NCBI RefSeq assembly: GCF_024741795.1
Contig: NZ_CP102950.1
Coordinates: 2,480,001 to 2,544,000 of the forward strand
Direction of reading: 5' to 3'
DNA from: Arthrobacter sp. CJ23
GTDB taxonomy: Bacteria > Actinomycetota > Actinomycetes > Actinomycetales > Micrococcaceae
Length of the DNA: 64,000 nucleotides
Below the pieces are notes generated by a model. The model was not told where the DNA came from, searched no databases, and saw nothing but the letters and a program-made list of their open reading frames with translations. The position numbers and the translations under genes were made by a program. Positions 45,192-55,000 of the stretch are shown here, in pieces. Positions within the stretch are counted from its first letter, which is position 1; every line of letters begins with the position of its first letter.

Positions 45192-46927
45192 AGTTGGTTC
45201 CTTCCGGGAGGGTTTTTGCAGACTTCAAGTCTGCCACGGGCGGGACGCCGGGACATGCCACGGCGTGGGCCACTGGATCCCCTGCTGTGCCGCAGGGCGC
45301 CCCGCATCTCCTCTTCGAGGGCCGCGATCAGCCAGGCTAGGAGTGCATGCAGCGCCAGCACCGCCCGGTGCACCGCCACGGGGTGCAGCACCATCCACAG
45401 CAGCAGGACGGTCACGGCAGACAGCAGCAGCATGGCAGCCATGCCCCCGGTTCCCTCCGACCACGGCAGCGCCGCCCCCGGAAGCCCGGCGAAGAAGCGG
45501 GCGATTCCGGCGACACCCCCTGCACTGAACCCGGCAAGGCCCAGGGGAACCACAGCCAGTCCCGGTGCCACGGCCACCAGCGGGACGGCCGCGGTGCCCA
45601 GGATCGTCACGGGCGCCACCAGGGGCGCGGCGGCCACGTTGGCCACCAGGGCATAGCTGCTGAACTGCGGTTGCAGGGCAACGATGACGGGACCGCACAG
45701 CAGCTGCGCAGACAACGGCACGGCGATGCCGGCCGCGAGCCAGCGCGGCATGGCGTCCGGCATCCAGGCAGCCATCCGGGATGCCAGCAGGACGATCCCA
45801 AGGGTGGCCAGGACGGACAGCAGGAATCCGAACTCCACGCCGAGCGAGGGATCGAGAAGCAGCAGCCCGGCGACGGCGGTGCAGAGGAAGCTAAGGGACC
45901 GCCCTTGCCGCCCTCCCGTGATGGCTGACAGTCCCACCGCGCCCATGACGGCGGCGCGCAGCACGCTGGCATCGGGGCCCACCATCATCACGAAGGCGCC
46001 CAGCCCGCCCAGCGCCAGCAATGACGCGCACGGACGGGGCAGGCGGAGGGTGCGGGCCAGCAGCACGAAACCGCCCAGGACGAGGCTGCAGTTGGCGCCG
46101 GAGACAGCCGTCAGGTGGGTCATACCGGTGGTTTTCATGTCCGCTTCGAGGCCTTCATCCAGCGAAGCAGTGTCGCCGAGGACCATGCCAGGGAGAAGCC
46201 CGGCAGCGTCGGCCGGAAGCCAGCTCGCGGCCAGCCGGAACTGCTCCCGCAGCCCGCCCGGTGCCTGCAGGAAGCCGGAGCCGGGCTCCAGCACCGTGGG
46301 ACGCGAGCTTGCAGACAGAATGCCGGCCTCGGACTGGCCGGGCTTGGCGGGCTTGAGCTTCCCGGTGGTCCGGATCCGCTGGCCGGGGGCGGTGTGGCGC
46401 CAGGCTTCCCCACCCACCACGAGAATCCTCGCCGAGCCCCGGATCAGCATGCTGTTGGCCGTCACTTCGATGACGTCCGCGGGGACCGACCACCGTTCGC
46501 GGTCCGCCGGGGCGCCGGGCGGGGAGGCTTCCCTGGGATCCCCTGCCAGCAGCAGCTGGACCACAACACCATCGCCCCCGGTCACAGCATCAGCGAGGGC
46601 GCCGTCGCGCTGGGAGCCAACCAGTGCCGAATGGGCTCCCACCGCCACACCGAGGATGCACGCGAGGCCCACGGTGGCCGGGATGCTCCGGCGTGGCATC
46701 TTCTTCCGGCGCCCGGCGAGCAGCAGCACCGCGCCGAGGGCCAGCCCGGCACACAGGAGCAGGGTCCAAAAGGTTGGAAGGAAGGCCCCGGCCACGGCAA
46801 CTGCCCACGGGCACAGAGCGGCCGGCACCAGCCGGAGATCGGCGCGGCGGCGGGCCGCATCGCTTCCGGCGCTCCTGCCGGCGGGGCTACCGTCTGCGCC
46901 GGCCCGGCGCCCTCCTGCGCGTGCCAT
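45110..46927 (-). CDS. comEC: ComEC/Rec2-family membrane protein (DNA-uptake channel)
   Basis: Forms the channel that passes single-stranded DNA into the cell during transformation. The 605-aa protein has an N-terminal DUF4131-like OB region and the Competence domain with about ten helices, including GMVLGDTASLDEGLEADMKTTGMTHLTAVSGANCS. The C-terminal metallo-beta-lactamase domain of many ComEC proteins is missing; the last 50 residues are an Arg/Pro-rich tail that overlaps holA by 82 bp and may be chance coding. ATG 46927 touches the comEA stop, so the two are coupled. Whether the cell is competent cannot be told. Confidence 0.88.
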   Translation of the reverse strand: MARAGGRRAGADGSPAGRSAGSDAARRRADLRLVPAALCPWAVAVAGAFLPTFWTLLLCAGLALGAVLLLAGRRKKMPRRSIPATVGLACILGVAVGAHSALVGSQRDGALADAVTGGDGVVVQLLLAGDPREASPPGAPADRERWSVPADVIEVTANSMLIRGSARILVVGGEAWRHTAPGQRIRTTGKLKPAKPGQSEAGILSASSRPTVLEPGSGFLQAPGGLREQFRLAASWLPADAAGLLPGMVLGDTASLDEGLEADMKTTGMTHLTAVSGANCSLVLGGFVLLARTLRLPRPCASLLALGGLGAFVMMVGPDASVLRAAVMGAVGLSAITGGRQGRSLSFLCTAVAGLLLLDPSLGVEFGFLLSVLATLGIVLLASRMAAWMPDAMPRWLAAGIAVPLSAQLLCGPVIVALQPQFSSYALVANVAAAPLVAPVTILGTAAVPLVAVAPGLAVVPLGLAGFSAGGVAGIARFFAGLPGAALPWSEGTGGMAAMLLLSAVTVLLLWMVLHPVAVHRAVLALHALLAWLIAALEEEMRGALRHSRGSSGPRRGMSRRPARGRLEVCKNPPGRNQLWLLPKRRGPRVPRRTPPAGGTLRRPP

Positions 46928-47785
46928 TCAGACCGTCACCAGGTTCTTGAGCGATTCCATCAGTTTAGGGCCCACACCATCGACAGCATCGAGTTCCTCG
47001 ACGGACGCGAAGGGCCCATGTTCCCGGCGCCAATCCACGATCCGTTGGGCCATCACGGGTCCTACGCGCGGAAGCGTGCCGAGTTCTTCCGCCGATGCGG
47101 TGTTCAGGTTCACTTTTCCACCGCCGCCGGCACCGCTTCCCGCGTCCCCGCCCAACACTCCCTCGCCGGAAACCGCAGCGGAAGGCGGCTCCCCTACGGC
47201 AGGTACATGGATCTTGGTGCCGTCCTGGACCACCGCGGCAAGGTTGAGGCCATTCACGTCAGCCGTGGGCGTGGCGCCGCCCGCCGCCGCGATGGCCTCG
47301 AAGACCCTGCTGCCCTGCGGCAAGCGAACCACCCCGGGATGCTGCACGGCCCCGGCAACGTGCAGCACGATCTGCCTGGAATCCGCCTCGCCGCCCCGGG
47401 CAGAGCCGCCATCATCGGCTGCATCGCCGGTTCCGCCAGGCGCTCCGGCCCCGGGGCTGCCGCCCCCTGACGGCGTGGCATGGTCCAGCGGCTCGATGGT
47501 GGTTGTCTGGGCCGCGGCGCGCCAGGCCAGGAAACCAAGCAGGACGATGGCGGCAAGGGCCAGCAGCACGGCCACGCGCCCCGGTGTCCGCCAGCGGACC
47601 CGGGCCGGCGGCCGCTCGTGGCCGCCCTCGTCCGTGGCGACACCGCCGACCGCGGGCGGGGCTTCGTCGTGGCCCAGGGGCAGCAGCGGTTCCTTGCCAC
47701 CCGGGGCGCCCAGCCGCGCCGTGAATCGGTGCCGGACAGCACGGGCAGCCGCATCGGCTGAGTCATCCCGGTTCCAGCGTGGCAT
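46928..47785 (-). CDS. comEA: ComEA-family DNA-binding protein
   Basis: A membrane-anchored receptor for incoming double-stranded DNA. The 285-aa protein has a basic N-terminus, one membrane helix near residues 70-90 (VAVLLALAAIVLLGFLAW), an SLBB domain (IVLHVAGAVQHPGVVRLPQGSR), a Gly-rich linker and a C-terminal double helix-hairpin-helix (VNLNTASAEELGTLPRVGPV; FASVEELDAVDGVGPKLME). ATG 47785 lies 7 nt after TAGGCT and so looks leaderless. It forms an operon with comEC and probably holA. Confidence 0.92.
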   Translation of the reverse strand: MPRWNRDDSADAAARAVRHRFTARLGAPGGKEPLLPLGHDEAPPAVGGVATDEGGHERPPARVRWRTPGRVAVLLALAAIVLLGFLAWRAAAQTTTIEPLDHATPSGGGSPGAGAPGGTGDAADDGGSARGGEADSRQIVLHVAGAVQHPGVVRLPQGSRVFEAIAAAGGATPTADVNGLNLAAVVQDGTKIHVPAVGEPPSAAVSGEGVLGGDAGSGAGGGGKVNLNTASAEELGTLPRVGPVMAQRIVDWRREHGPFASVEELDAVDGVGPKLMESLKNLVTV

Positions 47786-47792
47786 GTGACCG

Positions 47793-47798
47793 AGCCTA
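47793..47798 (-). promoter_or_regulatory. -10 box of leaderless comEA promoter
   Basis: Minus-strand TAGGCT is followed by 7 nt and ATG 47785. Confidence 0.45.
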
Positions 47799-47872
47799 GG
47801 ATTTCCGGGCACCGGAGGCAGCCCCGTCGAGGGCCTATGTGGATAGACCGCCCCCGTGGCGGTTGTGGAGGA

Positions 47873-48928
47873 TCAGTCGCCGGCTGCGGGCGGCGGGGGT
47901 TCCACGGCGGACGGGGCCTCAGGGAGGCCAGCCGAATCCGGCCCGGGCGGGACGGGAGTGCTGCTTTCCCCGACGATCACGGCCAGGACACCGAGCCCGG
48001 CATGGGCGGCCAGCACGGCGGGAAGGGCACTGATCTGGGCAGGCGGGCATCCGAGGCATTTCTCTGCGAGCCGGGCGGCGAGCATCTCAGCCTCTGCCAG
48101 GTTGCCGAAGTGGTGGACCGCCAGCCGCTGCTGGCCGGCGGGGCGGGAGGCGACGTCGGCCGCGACGATCTCCTCGAGTCGGGCAATGGCCTTCGCCGCC
48201 GAACGGACCTTCTCCAGCGGCACGATCCTGCCGTCGTCGACGGCGAGAATCGGCTTGATGGCGAGCACTGTGCCGAGCAGGGAGGCTGCCGTACCTATGC
48301 GGCCGCCGCGGCGGAGCTGTTCGAGGCTGGGCACATAGAAATAGACCTTGGTCCGCGCCATCCGTTCCTCGGCAAAGGCACGGACCTCAGCGGCGGTGCG
48401 GCCATCTGCGGCCGCCACGAGCGCGCTCTGGACACCCATCCCCTGTGCCATGCCCACGGTGCGTGAATCGACGACGTCCACGGGAATGCCCACGCGGGCC
48501 GCGGCGAGCCGTGCGGCGTCCACGGTGCCGGACAACTCGGAAGAGATGTGGATTGAGACGACGGACTCAAAGCCTCGGCGCTGTGCCGCGATGTACGCCT
48601 GCTCAAACTGCCCGGGAGATGGCCGCGAGGTCTTGACGGACGAACCCGAGGCCAGCGCCAGGGCGAGCGTCTCCATGATGTCGTCTTCGCCCTCGCCGTA
48701 GATTTCCTCGCCCACCATCACGGGCATCGGCACCACGGCAAGCCGTCCGTCGGCGGCAAAGTCCGTGACCCAGGCAGCCGGCAGGGCGGCGGCGGAGTCG
48801 GTAACGACGGCGGTTCGCACGACGGCGGCGGCCGCTTCCCCGGCGGCGGGCACCGGCGTCGTGCTTTGGCGGAGGCGGGAGAGTCTTTCCTTGAGCCACA
48901 CCCAGGCGGGCGGTTCGCGGTCCGGCAA
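47873..48928 (-). CDS. DegV-family fatty-acid-binding protein
   Basis: Binds a fatty acid, in other species to present it to fatty-acid kinase. The 351-aa protein has a short N-terminal extension, then the DegV fold: VVTDSAAALP, VVPMPVMVGEEIYGEG, the ligand contacts VKTSRPSPGQF and SIHISSELSGTVDAA, and LRRGGRIGTAASLLG. The C-terminus (PPGPDSAGLPEAPSAVEPP) is a disordered tail. I prefer TTG 48928 because GGAGG lies 5 nt upstream; the TTG at 48940 would overlap that site. It lies 88 bp before comEA on the same strand. Confidence 0.88.
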   Translation of the reverse strand: MPDREPPAWVWLKERLSRLRQSTTPVPAAGEAAAAVVRTAVVTDSAAALPAAWVTDFAADGRLAVVPMPVMVGEEIYGEGEDDIMETLALALASGSSVKTSRPSPGQFEQAYIAAQRRGFESVVSIHISSELSGTVDAARLAAARVGIPVDVVDSRTVGMAQGMGVQSALVAAADGRTAAEVRAFAEERMARTKVYFYVPSLEQLRRGGRIGTAASLLGTVLAIKPILAVDDGRIVPLEKVRSAAKAIARLEEIVAADVASRPAGQQRLAVHHFGNLAEAEMLAARLAEKCLGCPPAQISALPAVLAAHAGLGVLAVIVGESSTPVPPGPDSAGLPEAPSAVEPPPPAAGD

Positions 48929-48985
48929 CGGTACCTCCAACGGTCGTGGCCGGCCGCCGGCTGGTGCCGGCGGCCGGATGCCCGG

Positions 48986-51538
48986 CTAGGCCGGGACGAT
49001 GTTGACCAGTTTAGGCGCCCGCACGATCACAGTGCGGATGCCGCGGCCGTCGAGGGCGCGCTGGACGTTGTCGCTGGCCAGGGCCAGCTCGCGCAGTTCG
49101 TCCTCGCTGATGTCCGGGGACACCTCGAGGCGGTCGCGGACCTTGCCCTGGACCTGGACCACGGCGGTGACGGTGTCCTGGACGAGCAGGGATGCGTCGT
49201 GCGCAGGCCAGCCGGCATTGGCGACGGACGCCGGGTGGCCCAGCGTGTTCCAGAGGTCCTCGGCCGTGTACGGGGCGAAGAGGCTCAGGATCACGGCCAC
49301 GGCTTCGACGGCTTCGCGGACGGCCGGGTCGGCGCCGCCGGCACCGGAGTCGATCGTCTTGCGCGTCGCGTTGACGAGCTCCATCAGGCGGGCAACAACA
49401 ACGTTGAACTTGTTGTTGTCCAGGAGTTCGGCGGCGTCGGCGATGGTCTTGTGCGTGACAGTGCGCAGGGCACGGTCGCCGGTGGCGGCGTCGGCACCCG
49501 GTTCGCTGCTGACGTCCTGGCCCAGGCGCCACGCGCGGGCCAGGAACTTTGCCGAGCCTGACGGCGAAACATCGGCCCAGTCGACGTCGTCCTCGGGCGG
49601 GGACGCGAAGATCATGGTCAGGCGGACGGCGTCCACGCCGAACTTGTCCAGCTGCTCGCCGAGGTCGACGCCGTTGCCGAGCGACTTGCTCATGGCCTTG
49701 CCGCCGTTGAGCACCTGGCCCTGGTTGAGCAGGGCGCTGAACGGTTCGTCGGCTTCGATCAGGCCGATATCCTTGATGACCTTGGTGAAGAAGCGGGCGT
49801 AGAGAAGGTGCAGGATAGCGTGCTCAACGCCGCCCACGTACTGCCCCACCGGCATCCATTCGTTGATCTTCGCGGGATCGAAGGGGCCTTCGGTATAGTC
49901 CGGGGACACGAACCGCAGGAAGTACCAGGAGGAGTCCACGAACGTGTCCATGGTGTCCGTGTCGCGCTGGGCAGCACGGCCGCAGTTGGGGCACTCGACG
50001 TTGACCCATTCGACGGCGGCGGCCAGCGGGGAGGTGCCCTTCGGCGCCAAAGCCTCGCCGCGCAGGTCCTCGGGCAGCTTCACGGGAAGCTGGTTATCGG
50101 GCACGGGGACTTCGCCGCATTCGGCGCAGTGGATGATCGGGATCGGGGTGCCCCAGAAGCGCTGGCGGCTCAGCAGCCAGTCGCGGAGTCTGAAGTTCAC
50201 GAACTTCTCGCCCGTGCCCAGCTTCTCGAGGATATCGATCGCTGCCGGGATGCCTTCGGACTTGCTCAGCCCGTCCAGCGAGCCGGAGTTCATCAGGGTG
50301 CCTTCGCCGGCGGTGGCCGTGCCGGTAGCTGCAGGGTCTTCCTCGCCGGTGTCCAGGACGGCCCGGACGGGCAGCCCGAACGCCTTGGCGAAGTCGAGGT
50401 CGCGCTGGTCGTGTGCCGGAACGGCCATGATGGCGCCCGTGCCATAGTCGGCCAGCACGTAGTCGGCGGCCCAGACCGGCAGCTTCTCGCCGTTGAGCGG
50501 GTTGATGGCGTAGCGTCCGGTGAAGACGCCGGTCTTCTCGCGCTCTGTGGACTGCCGCTCGATCTCGGACAGTGCCTTGACCTTTTCGCGGTAGGCCATG
50601 AGTTCGTCATGCTGTTCCGGGGCCACCAGGTCCAGTGCCAGGTGGGCGTCCGCCGCGACGACGAAGAAGGTTGCGCCGTAGAGCGTGTCCGGGCGGGTGG
50701 TGAACACCGTGACTTCGCGTTCCGCGCGGTCATCCGTAGCCTCGATGACAAAGCGGACGTGCGCGCCCTCGGAGCGGCCGATCCAGTTCCGCTGCATGGC
50801 CAGCACGCGCTCGGGCCAATGGCCCTGCAGCTGGGACATGTCCTCGAGGAGCCGGTCGGCGTATTCGGTGATCCTGAAGTACCACTGGTTCAGGGACTTC
50901 TTGGTGACGGGGGTGCCGCAGCGTTCGCAGGCACCGTTGACGACCTGCTCGTTGGCGAGGACCGTGAGGTCCTTCGGGCACCAGTTGACGGGCGAGTCCT
51001 TGCGGTAGGCCAGGCCGCGCTCGTAGAAACGCTTGAACAGCCACTGGGTCCACCGGTAGTACTCGGGGTCCGAGGTGTGCAGGCGGCGGGACCAGTCGGC
51101 CGAGATGGCGTAGCGCTTGAACGAGGCCGCCTGGGTGTCGATGTTGGCGTAGGTCCACTCGCTCGGGTGGGCGTTGCGCTTGATGGCGGCGTTTTCGGCG
51201 GGCAGGCCGAAGGAGTCCCAGCCGATGGGGTGCAGGACGTCGAAGCCCTTCTGGCGCAGATAGCGTGCCACGACGTCGCCCATGGCGAACGCCTCGGCGT
51301 GGCCCATGTGCAGGTCGCCGGACGGGTACGGGAACATGTCCAGCACGTAGCGCCGCTCGCGCGAGCCGTCGTCGGCGGGAGTGAAGACCTTGAGGTCTTC
51401 CCAAACCTGCGGCCACTTGGCCTCCATGGCCGCGAAGCTGTAGACGCCCTCTTCAGGCGCCTCGGCCGCGGCCGTCTGTGCTGTTCCGGTCTCTGTCTCC
51501 GGCTGAACGCTCACTGCTGCCCTCTTCTGTTCTGTCAT
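48986..51538 (-). CDS. leuS: leucyl-tRNA synthetase
   Basis: Charges tRNA-Leu. The 850-aa class I enzyme has the HIGH-type motif [15 protein letters not shown] near residue 60, a CP1 editing domain ([20 protein letters not shown]), zinc-type cysteines CERCGTPV, the KMSKS motif [14 protein letters not shown] and the C-terminal anticodon-binding and tail domains. ATG 51538 is chosen by homology; the nearest AGGAGG is 28 nt upstream, so the start signal is weak. Expression is probably governed by the leader ORF and terminator at 51601-51693. Confidence 0.96.
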   Translation of the reverse strand: MTEQKRAAVSVQPETETGTAQTAAAEAPEEGVYSFAAMEAKWPQVWEDLKVFTPADDGSRERRYVLDMFPYPSGDLHMGHAEAFAMGDVVARYLRQKGFDVLHPIGWDSFGLPAENAAIKRNAHPSEWTYANIDTQAASFKRYAISADWSRRLHTSDPEYYRWTQWLFKRFYERGLAYRKDSPVNWCPKDLTVLANEQVVNGACERCGTPVTKKSLNQWYFRITEYADRLLEDMSQLQGHWPERVLAMQRNWIGRSEGAHVRFVIEATDDRAEREVTVFTTRPDTLYGATFFVVAADAHLALDLVAPEQHDELMAYREKVKALSEIERQSTEREKTGVFTGRYAINPLNGEKLPVWAADYVLADYGTGAIMAVPAHDQRDLDFAKAFGLPVRAVLDTGEEDPAATGTATAGEGTLMNSGSLDGLSKSEGIPAAIDILEKLGTGEKFVNFRLRDWLLSRQRFWGTPIPIIHCAECGEVPVPDNQLPVKLPEDLRGEALAPKGTSPLAAAVEWVNVECPNCGRAAQRDTDTMDTFVDSSWYFLRFVSPDYTEGPFDPAKINEWMPVGQYVGGVEHAILHLLYARFFTKVIKDIGLIEADEPFSALLNQGQVLNGGKAMSKSLGNGVDLGEQLDKFGVDAVRLTMIFASPPEDDVDWADVSPSGSAKFLARAWRLGQDVSSEPGADAATGDRALRTVTHKTIADAAELLDNNKFNVVVARLMELVNATRKTIDSGAGGADPAVREAVEAVAVILSLFAPYTAEDLWNTLGHPASVANAGWPAHDASLLVQDTVTAVVQVQGKVRDRLEVSPDISEDELRELALASDNVQRALDGRGIRTVIVRAPKLVNIVPA

Positions 51539-51600
51539 GGCATCGGTGCTGCCACAACGGTCTGATCCTCCTGCCGCCGGCCCGGAAACAGGCCAAGACA

Positions 51601-51667
51601 CACAAAAGCCCCTCGCCATGGAGGGGCCGCCGCACGGTTACCGTTTTTTCTTCGGATACCAGGCGGC
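51601..51667 (-). promoter_or_regulatory. leuS attenuator: terminator with competing antiterminator
   Basis: On the minus strand GCCCCTC (51627-51621), a 6-nt loop and GAGGGGC (51614-51608) are followed by TTTTGTG, an intrinsic terminator inside the leuS leader. Upstream, GCCGCC (51667-51662), right at the leader ORF stop, can pair with GGCGGC (51631-51626), which overlaps the terminator arm. The two hairpins exclude each other, as in classical attenuation. The terminator lies 63 nt before leuS. Confidence 0.75.
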
Positions 51668-51693
51668 TAGCTAAGCAGAAGGATCGCACGCAT
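51667..51693 (-). CDS. leuS leader peptide (MRAILLLS)
   Basis: An 8-codon ORF: ATG CGT GCG ATC, then the leucine codons CTT CTG CTT, AGC and TAG. Its ATG lies exactly 6 nt after TAAAGT, so it is probably the 5' end of the leuS message. Three leucine codons just upstream of a terminator in front of leucyl-tRNA synthetase mark a leucine-sensing leader. It matches the leuA leader peptide at MRA..LLLS and in surrounding codon order, so the two leaders are probably related by descent or strong convergence. Confidence 0.78.
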   Translation of the reverse strand: MRAILLLS

Positions 51694-51699
51694 AGAACT

Positions 51700-51705
51700 A
51701 CTTTA
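51700..51705 (-). promoter_or_regulatory. -10 box of leuS leader transcript
   Basis: Minus-strand TAAAGT is followed by 6 nt and the leader ATG. No good -35 is seen. Confidence 0.5.
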
Positions 51706-51911
51706 GCGCACAGGAGTGGCACGCATGGGGCGGCTGCGAGGTTCACGTGCAGCGGAATCCGGGCGGTCGTCGGCACCGGCAATACAACCCGCGTCCGGAG
51801 GCCGGGTCAGATGGTCACCGTTGACGGCAGCGCCGGCACCATCGAGGTGGAGCGCGCTGCCGGGCCAGCCTCCGGGCCCTGAACGCCGTTGGATAGCACT
51901 GCTTCATAACA

Positions 51912-52041
51912 TTGACAAATTGGATTTCGATCAACTATTGCCAAACGGGACGAATCGCGCCATTGTAATGTCAAGTCTGTGGGGAAACTGGACGGTCTCA
52001 GGTCGAGGAGCCTGGCATGAATGTTTCGCGTTTTTTCCCCA
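51912..52041 (+). promoter_or_regulatory. candidate promoter and leader of the RND operon
   Basis: The gene-free stretch 51706-52081 is A/T-richer than its surroundings. TTGACA (51912-51917), 18 bp and TATTGC (51936-51941) form the most consensus-like -35 in the window; TTGCCA (51938-51943), 17 bp and CATTGT (51961-51966) form a second option. In the leader TGGGGAAA (51980-51987) pairs with TTTCCCCA (52034-52041) around an inner CAGG/CCTG hairpin. No known metal-sensor operator is recognised and no regulator gene is adjacent. Confidence 0.5.
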
Positions 52042-52081
52042 TACACCGTCATGATGGACTGAGATTGGCGAGAGTCTAGCC

Positions 52082-55000
52082 ATGTTTGGCTGGGTCACCC
52101 GCTTCAGTATGCAGTTCCGGATTCTGGTTCTCGCTCTCGCGGCGGGCCTCATTACTTTTGGCGTCGTGAACGCTCCACATATTGCTGTGGACACCATGCC
52201 GGAGTTCGCCCCCGCACAGGTCGAGATCCAGACTGAGGCCCTGGGCCTCTCCGCTGTTGAAGTTGAGCAGCTTATTACCGCACCGATGGAAGCAGACCTC
52301 CTCAATGGGGTGGCCTGGCTGGACGAGATCCGCTCGAAATCCGTCGCGGGGCTGTCGTCCATCGAACTCGTCTTCGAGCCTGGAACGGACCTCCTGCGCG
52401 CCCGCCAGTTGGTCGCCGAACGGATGACGCAGGCCCACGCGCTGCCAAACGTCTCGGCGCCGCCGCTCATCATGCAGCCTTTGTCCTCCACCAGCCGGGT
52501 GCTGATGGTCAGGATGAACTCCAAGGAGCTCTCGGGCATTGAGATGTCCGTCCTGGCCCGGTGGAAGATCAAGCCGCGGCTCATCGGCATCCCGGGCGTG
52601 GCGAACGTGTCCATCTGGGGCCAGCGTGAACAACAGCTCCAGGTTGAAGTAACTCCGACGCAGCTGCGTGATAAGGGCATTACCCTGGAGCAGCTTGTCA
52701 AGACCACCGGCAACGCCGTCTGGGTTTCGCCCTTGAGCTTCCTCGAAGCGTCGACTCCGGGCACCGGGGGCTTCGTGGAGTCTCCCAGCCAACGCCTTGG
52801 CATCCAGCATGTCCTTCCTATCCGAACCCCGGCCGACCTGGCCAAGGTGAGCGTGGAGGACACGAACCCGGTGTTGCGCCTGGGCGACATTGCCCAAGTC
52901 AAGGAGGACCACCAGCCGCTGATCGGTGACGCCATTGCCGGATCCGACGCCGGCCTCATGCTCGTCATCGAAAAATTTCCCGGCACCAACGCCGTGGAGG
53001 TCACCAAGAATGTAGAGGCCGCCCTGAAGGACATGGAGCCAGGCCTCACGGGTATCCAGATCGATACCTCCGTTTTCCGGCCCGCCACCGGTGTCCAGGA
53101 CTCTGTCAACAGCCTCGGACTCGCACTGCTGATCAGCCTGCTGATCGCGGTGGCCCTGTTCTGGCTGCTCTTCCGCTCCTGGCGGGCCGCCCTGATCGCG
53201 CTCGTGGCCATCGCCACCACGGTCACGACGGCGGCGGCGGTGCTGTTCGCCCAAAACGCGACATTGAACATCACCATCCTGATGGGCGTTCTGCTCGGCA
53301 CGTCCGTAATAGTGGGCGACATCGTCGAAGACATCCAGGCCCACTCGCGGCAGGCTGCGGTTCAGCAGGCGATGGACCTGCAGGCTCCCCCGAGGTCGCG
53401 GATAAGCCACATTGTCCGGGGCGTCCGCACCCCGCTGTTCCACGCATCACTGATGATGGTTGTTGTTCTGGTTCCGACCCTCTTCGTGACCGGAGTGGGC
53501 GGCTCGTTCCTTTCACCGCTTTTCTGGTCGCTGGCGCTGACCTTGGCCGCTGCCTTGCTCGTAGGCCTGTCCGTGACGCCCGTGTTGGCGTATTTCCTGC
53601 TTCCGCCGAAGACCGCGACGGGCAAGGAACTGCCCGCCGTCGGGCGTGGGAAGGCGTACTATGACCGCGCCCTGGGCGGGGTCAACTCCAGGAAGCCGCT
53701 GGCGGTTGTGGCTGTCGTGGTCGTTGGGATCCTCGGCATCGCTGCCGGCTCGCAACTTGCGGGAAACCGGCCGCTCGTTCCCACCATGCCCGACCGGACC
53801 CTGTTGGTTCAGTGGGACACCATGGCCGGGACAGCCACTGACGAAGTGCGGCGGATTGCCGGCCTTGCCTCCGCTGAACTCAGGGCCCTCCCGGGCGTTT
53901 CCGGAGTCGGCGGGCACGTGGGGCGGGCCATCTCCGCGGACCAGGTGGTCGGCAACAGCTCTGCCGAGCTGTGGGTGTCGATCTCGCCGGACGCCAACTT
54001 CTCCGAAACAGAGCAGGCAGTACGGGAAGTCGTGGAGGGCTATCCCGGCGTCGCGCACAACGTGCTGAACTACTCACAACAGACCATTGGCGACATGCGC
54101 TCCAACCTGGAACCGGGGTTTGCTGTCCGGGTCTACGGATTGGAAATGCCGGTGCTCCGCGAAAAGGCAGAAGAAGTCCGCCAGGCCCTTCAGAAGATTG
54201 ACGGCGTGAAGAACCCCACCATCGCCGCCACGGCCATGACCCCGATCGTAGAGGTCCAGGTCAATCTCGAAGCTGCCCAAAAGTTCGGCATCAAGCCCGG
54301 TGACGCCAGGCGCGCCGCGGCAACACTCATGCAGGGCATCGTGGTCGGCAACCTCTTTGAGCAGCAGAAGGTGTTCGAAGTAGTCGTGCGCGGTGCGGTC
54401 GGCGTCCGGGATGACCTGACCAGTATTCGTGAGCTGCTCATCGATGCCCCTAACGGCGGCCACGTCCAGCTGGGCCAGATCGCCGACGTCCGCATGGTCC
54501 CCAACGAAGTTGTCATCCAGCACGATGACACCTCGCGGCGGATCGACGTCGTGGCTGACGTCAGTGGGCGCCCGTTGGCAGACATCCAGCGGGATATCGA
54601 GGCGGCGATCCACCAAATCCAGTTCCCGCTCGAATACCACGCCGAGATCCCGATGAAGTACAGCCAGCTGCAGGCGGCAGACACCTTGGTTCATGGGCTC
54701 GGAGTCGCGGCCATCCTGGCTGTGCTGCTTCTGCTCCAGACCGCAGTGAGGAGCTGGAAACTGGCCCTGGCCGTGTTCCTGGCGCTTCCCGCGGCGATGG
54801 CCGGAGCGGCGATCGGCGCATGGATCGGGGCAGCGTCCCTGTCCTGGCTGTCGCTGACTGCGTTTGCGGCCGTCCTGGCCATCGCTGCCCGTAACGCGGC
54901 GCTCCTGTCCGCGCGTGTCGATGAACTCTGGCGGGAGTCCGCCCAGATATCCCGCACTGACGTGGTCATGATGGCGGCACGGGACCGGATATCGCCGGTC

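Noticed and set aside
45684..47789. 701-codon plus-strand frame over comEC and comEA
   Set aside because: Ser/Pro/Ala/Arg-rich low-complexity shadow of two recognised genes.
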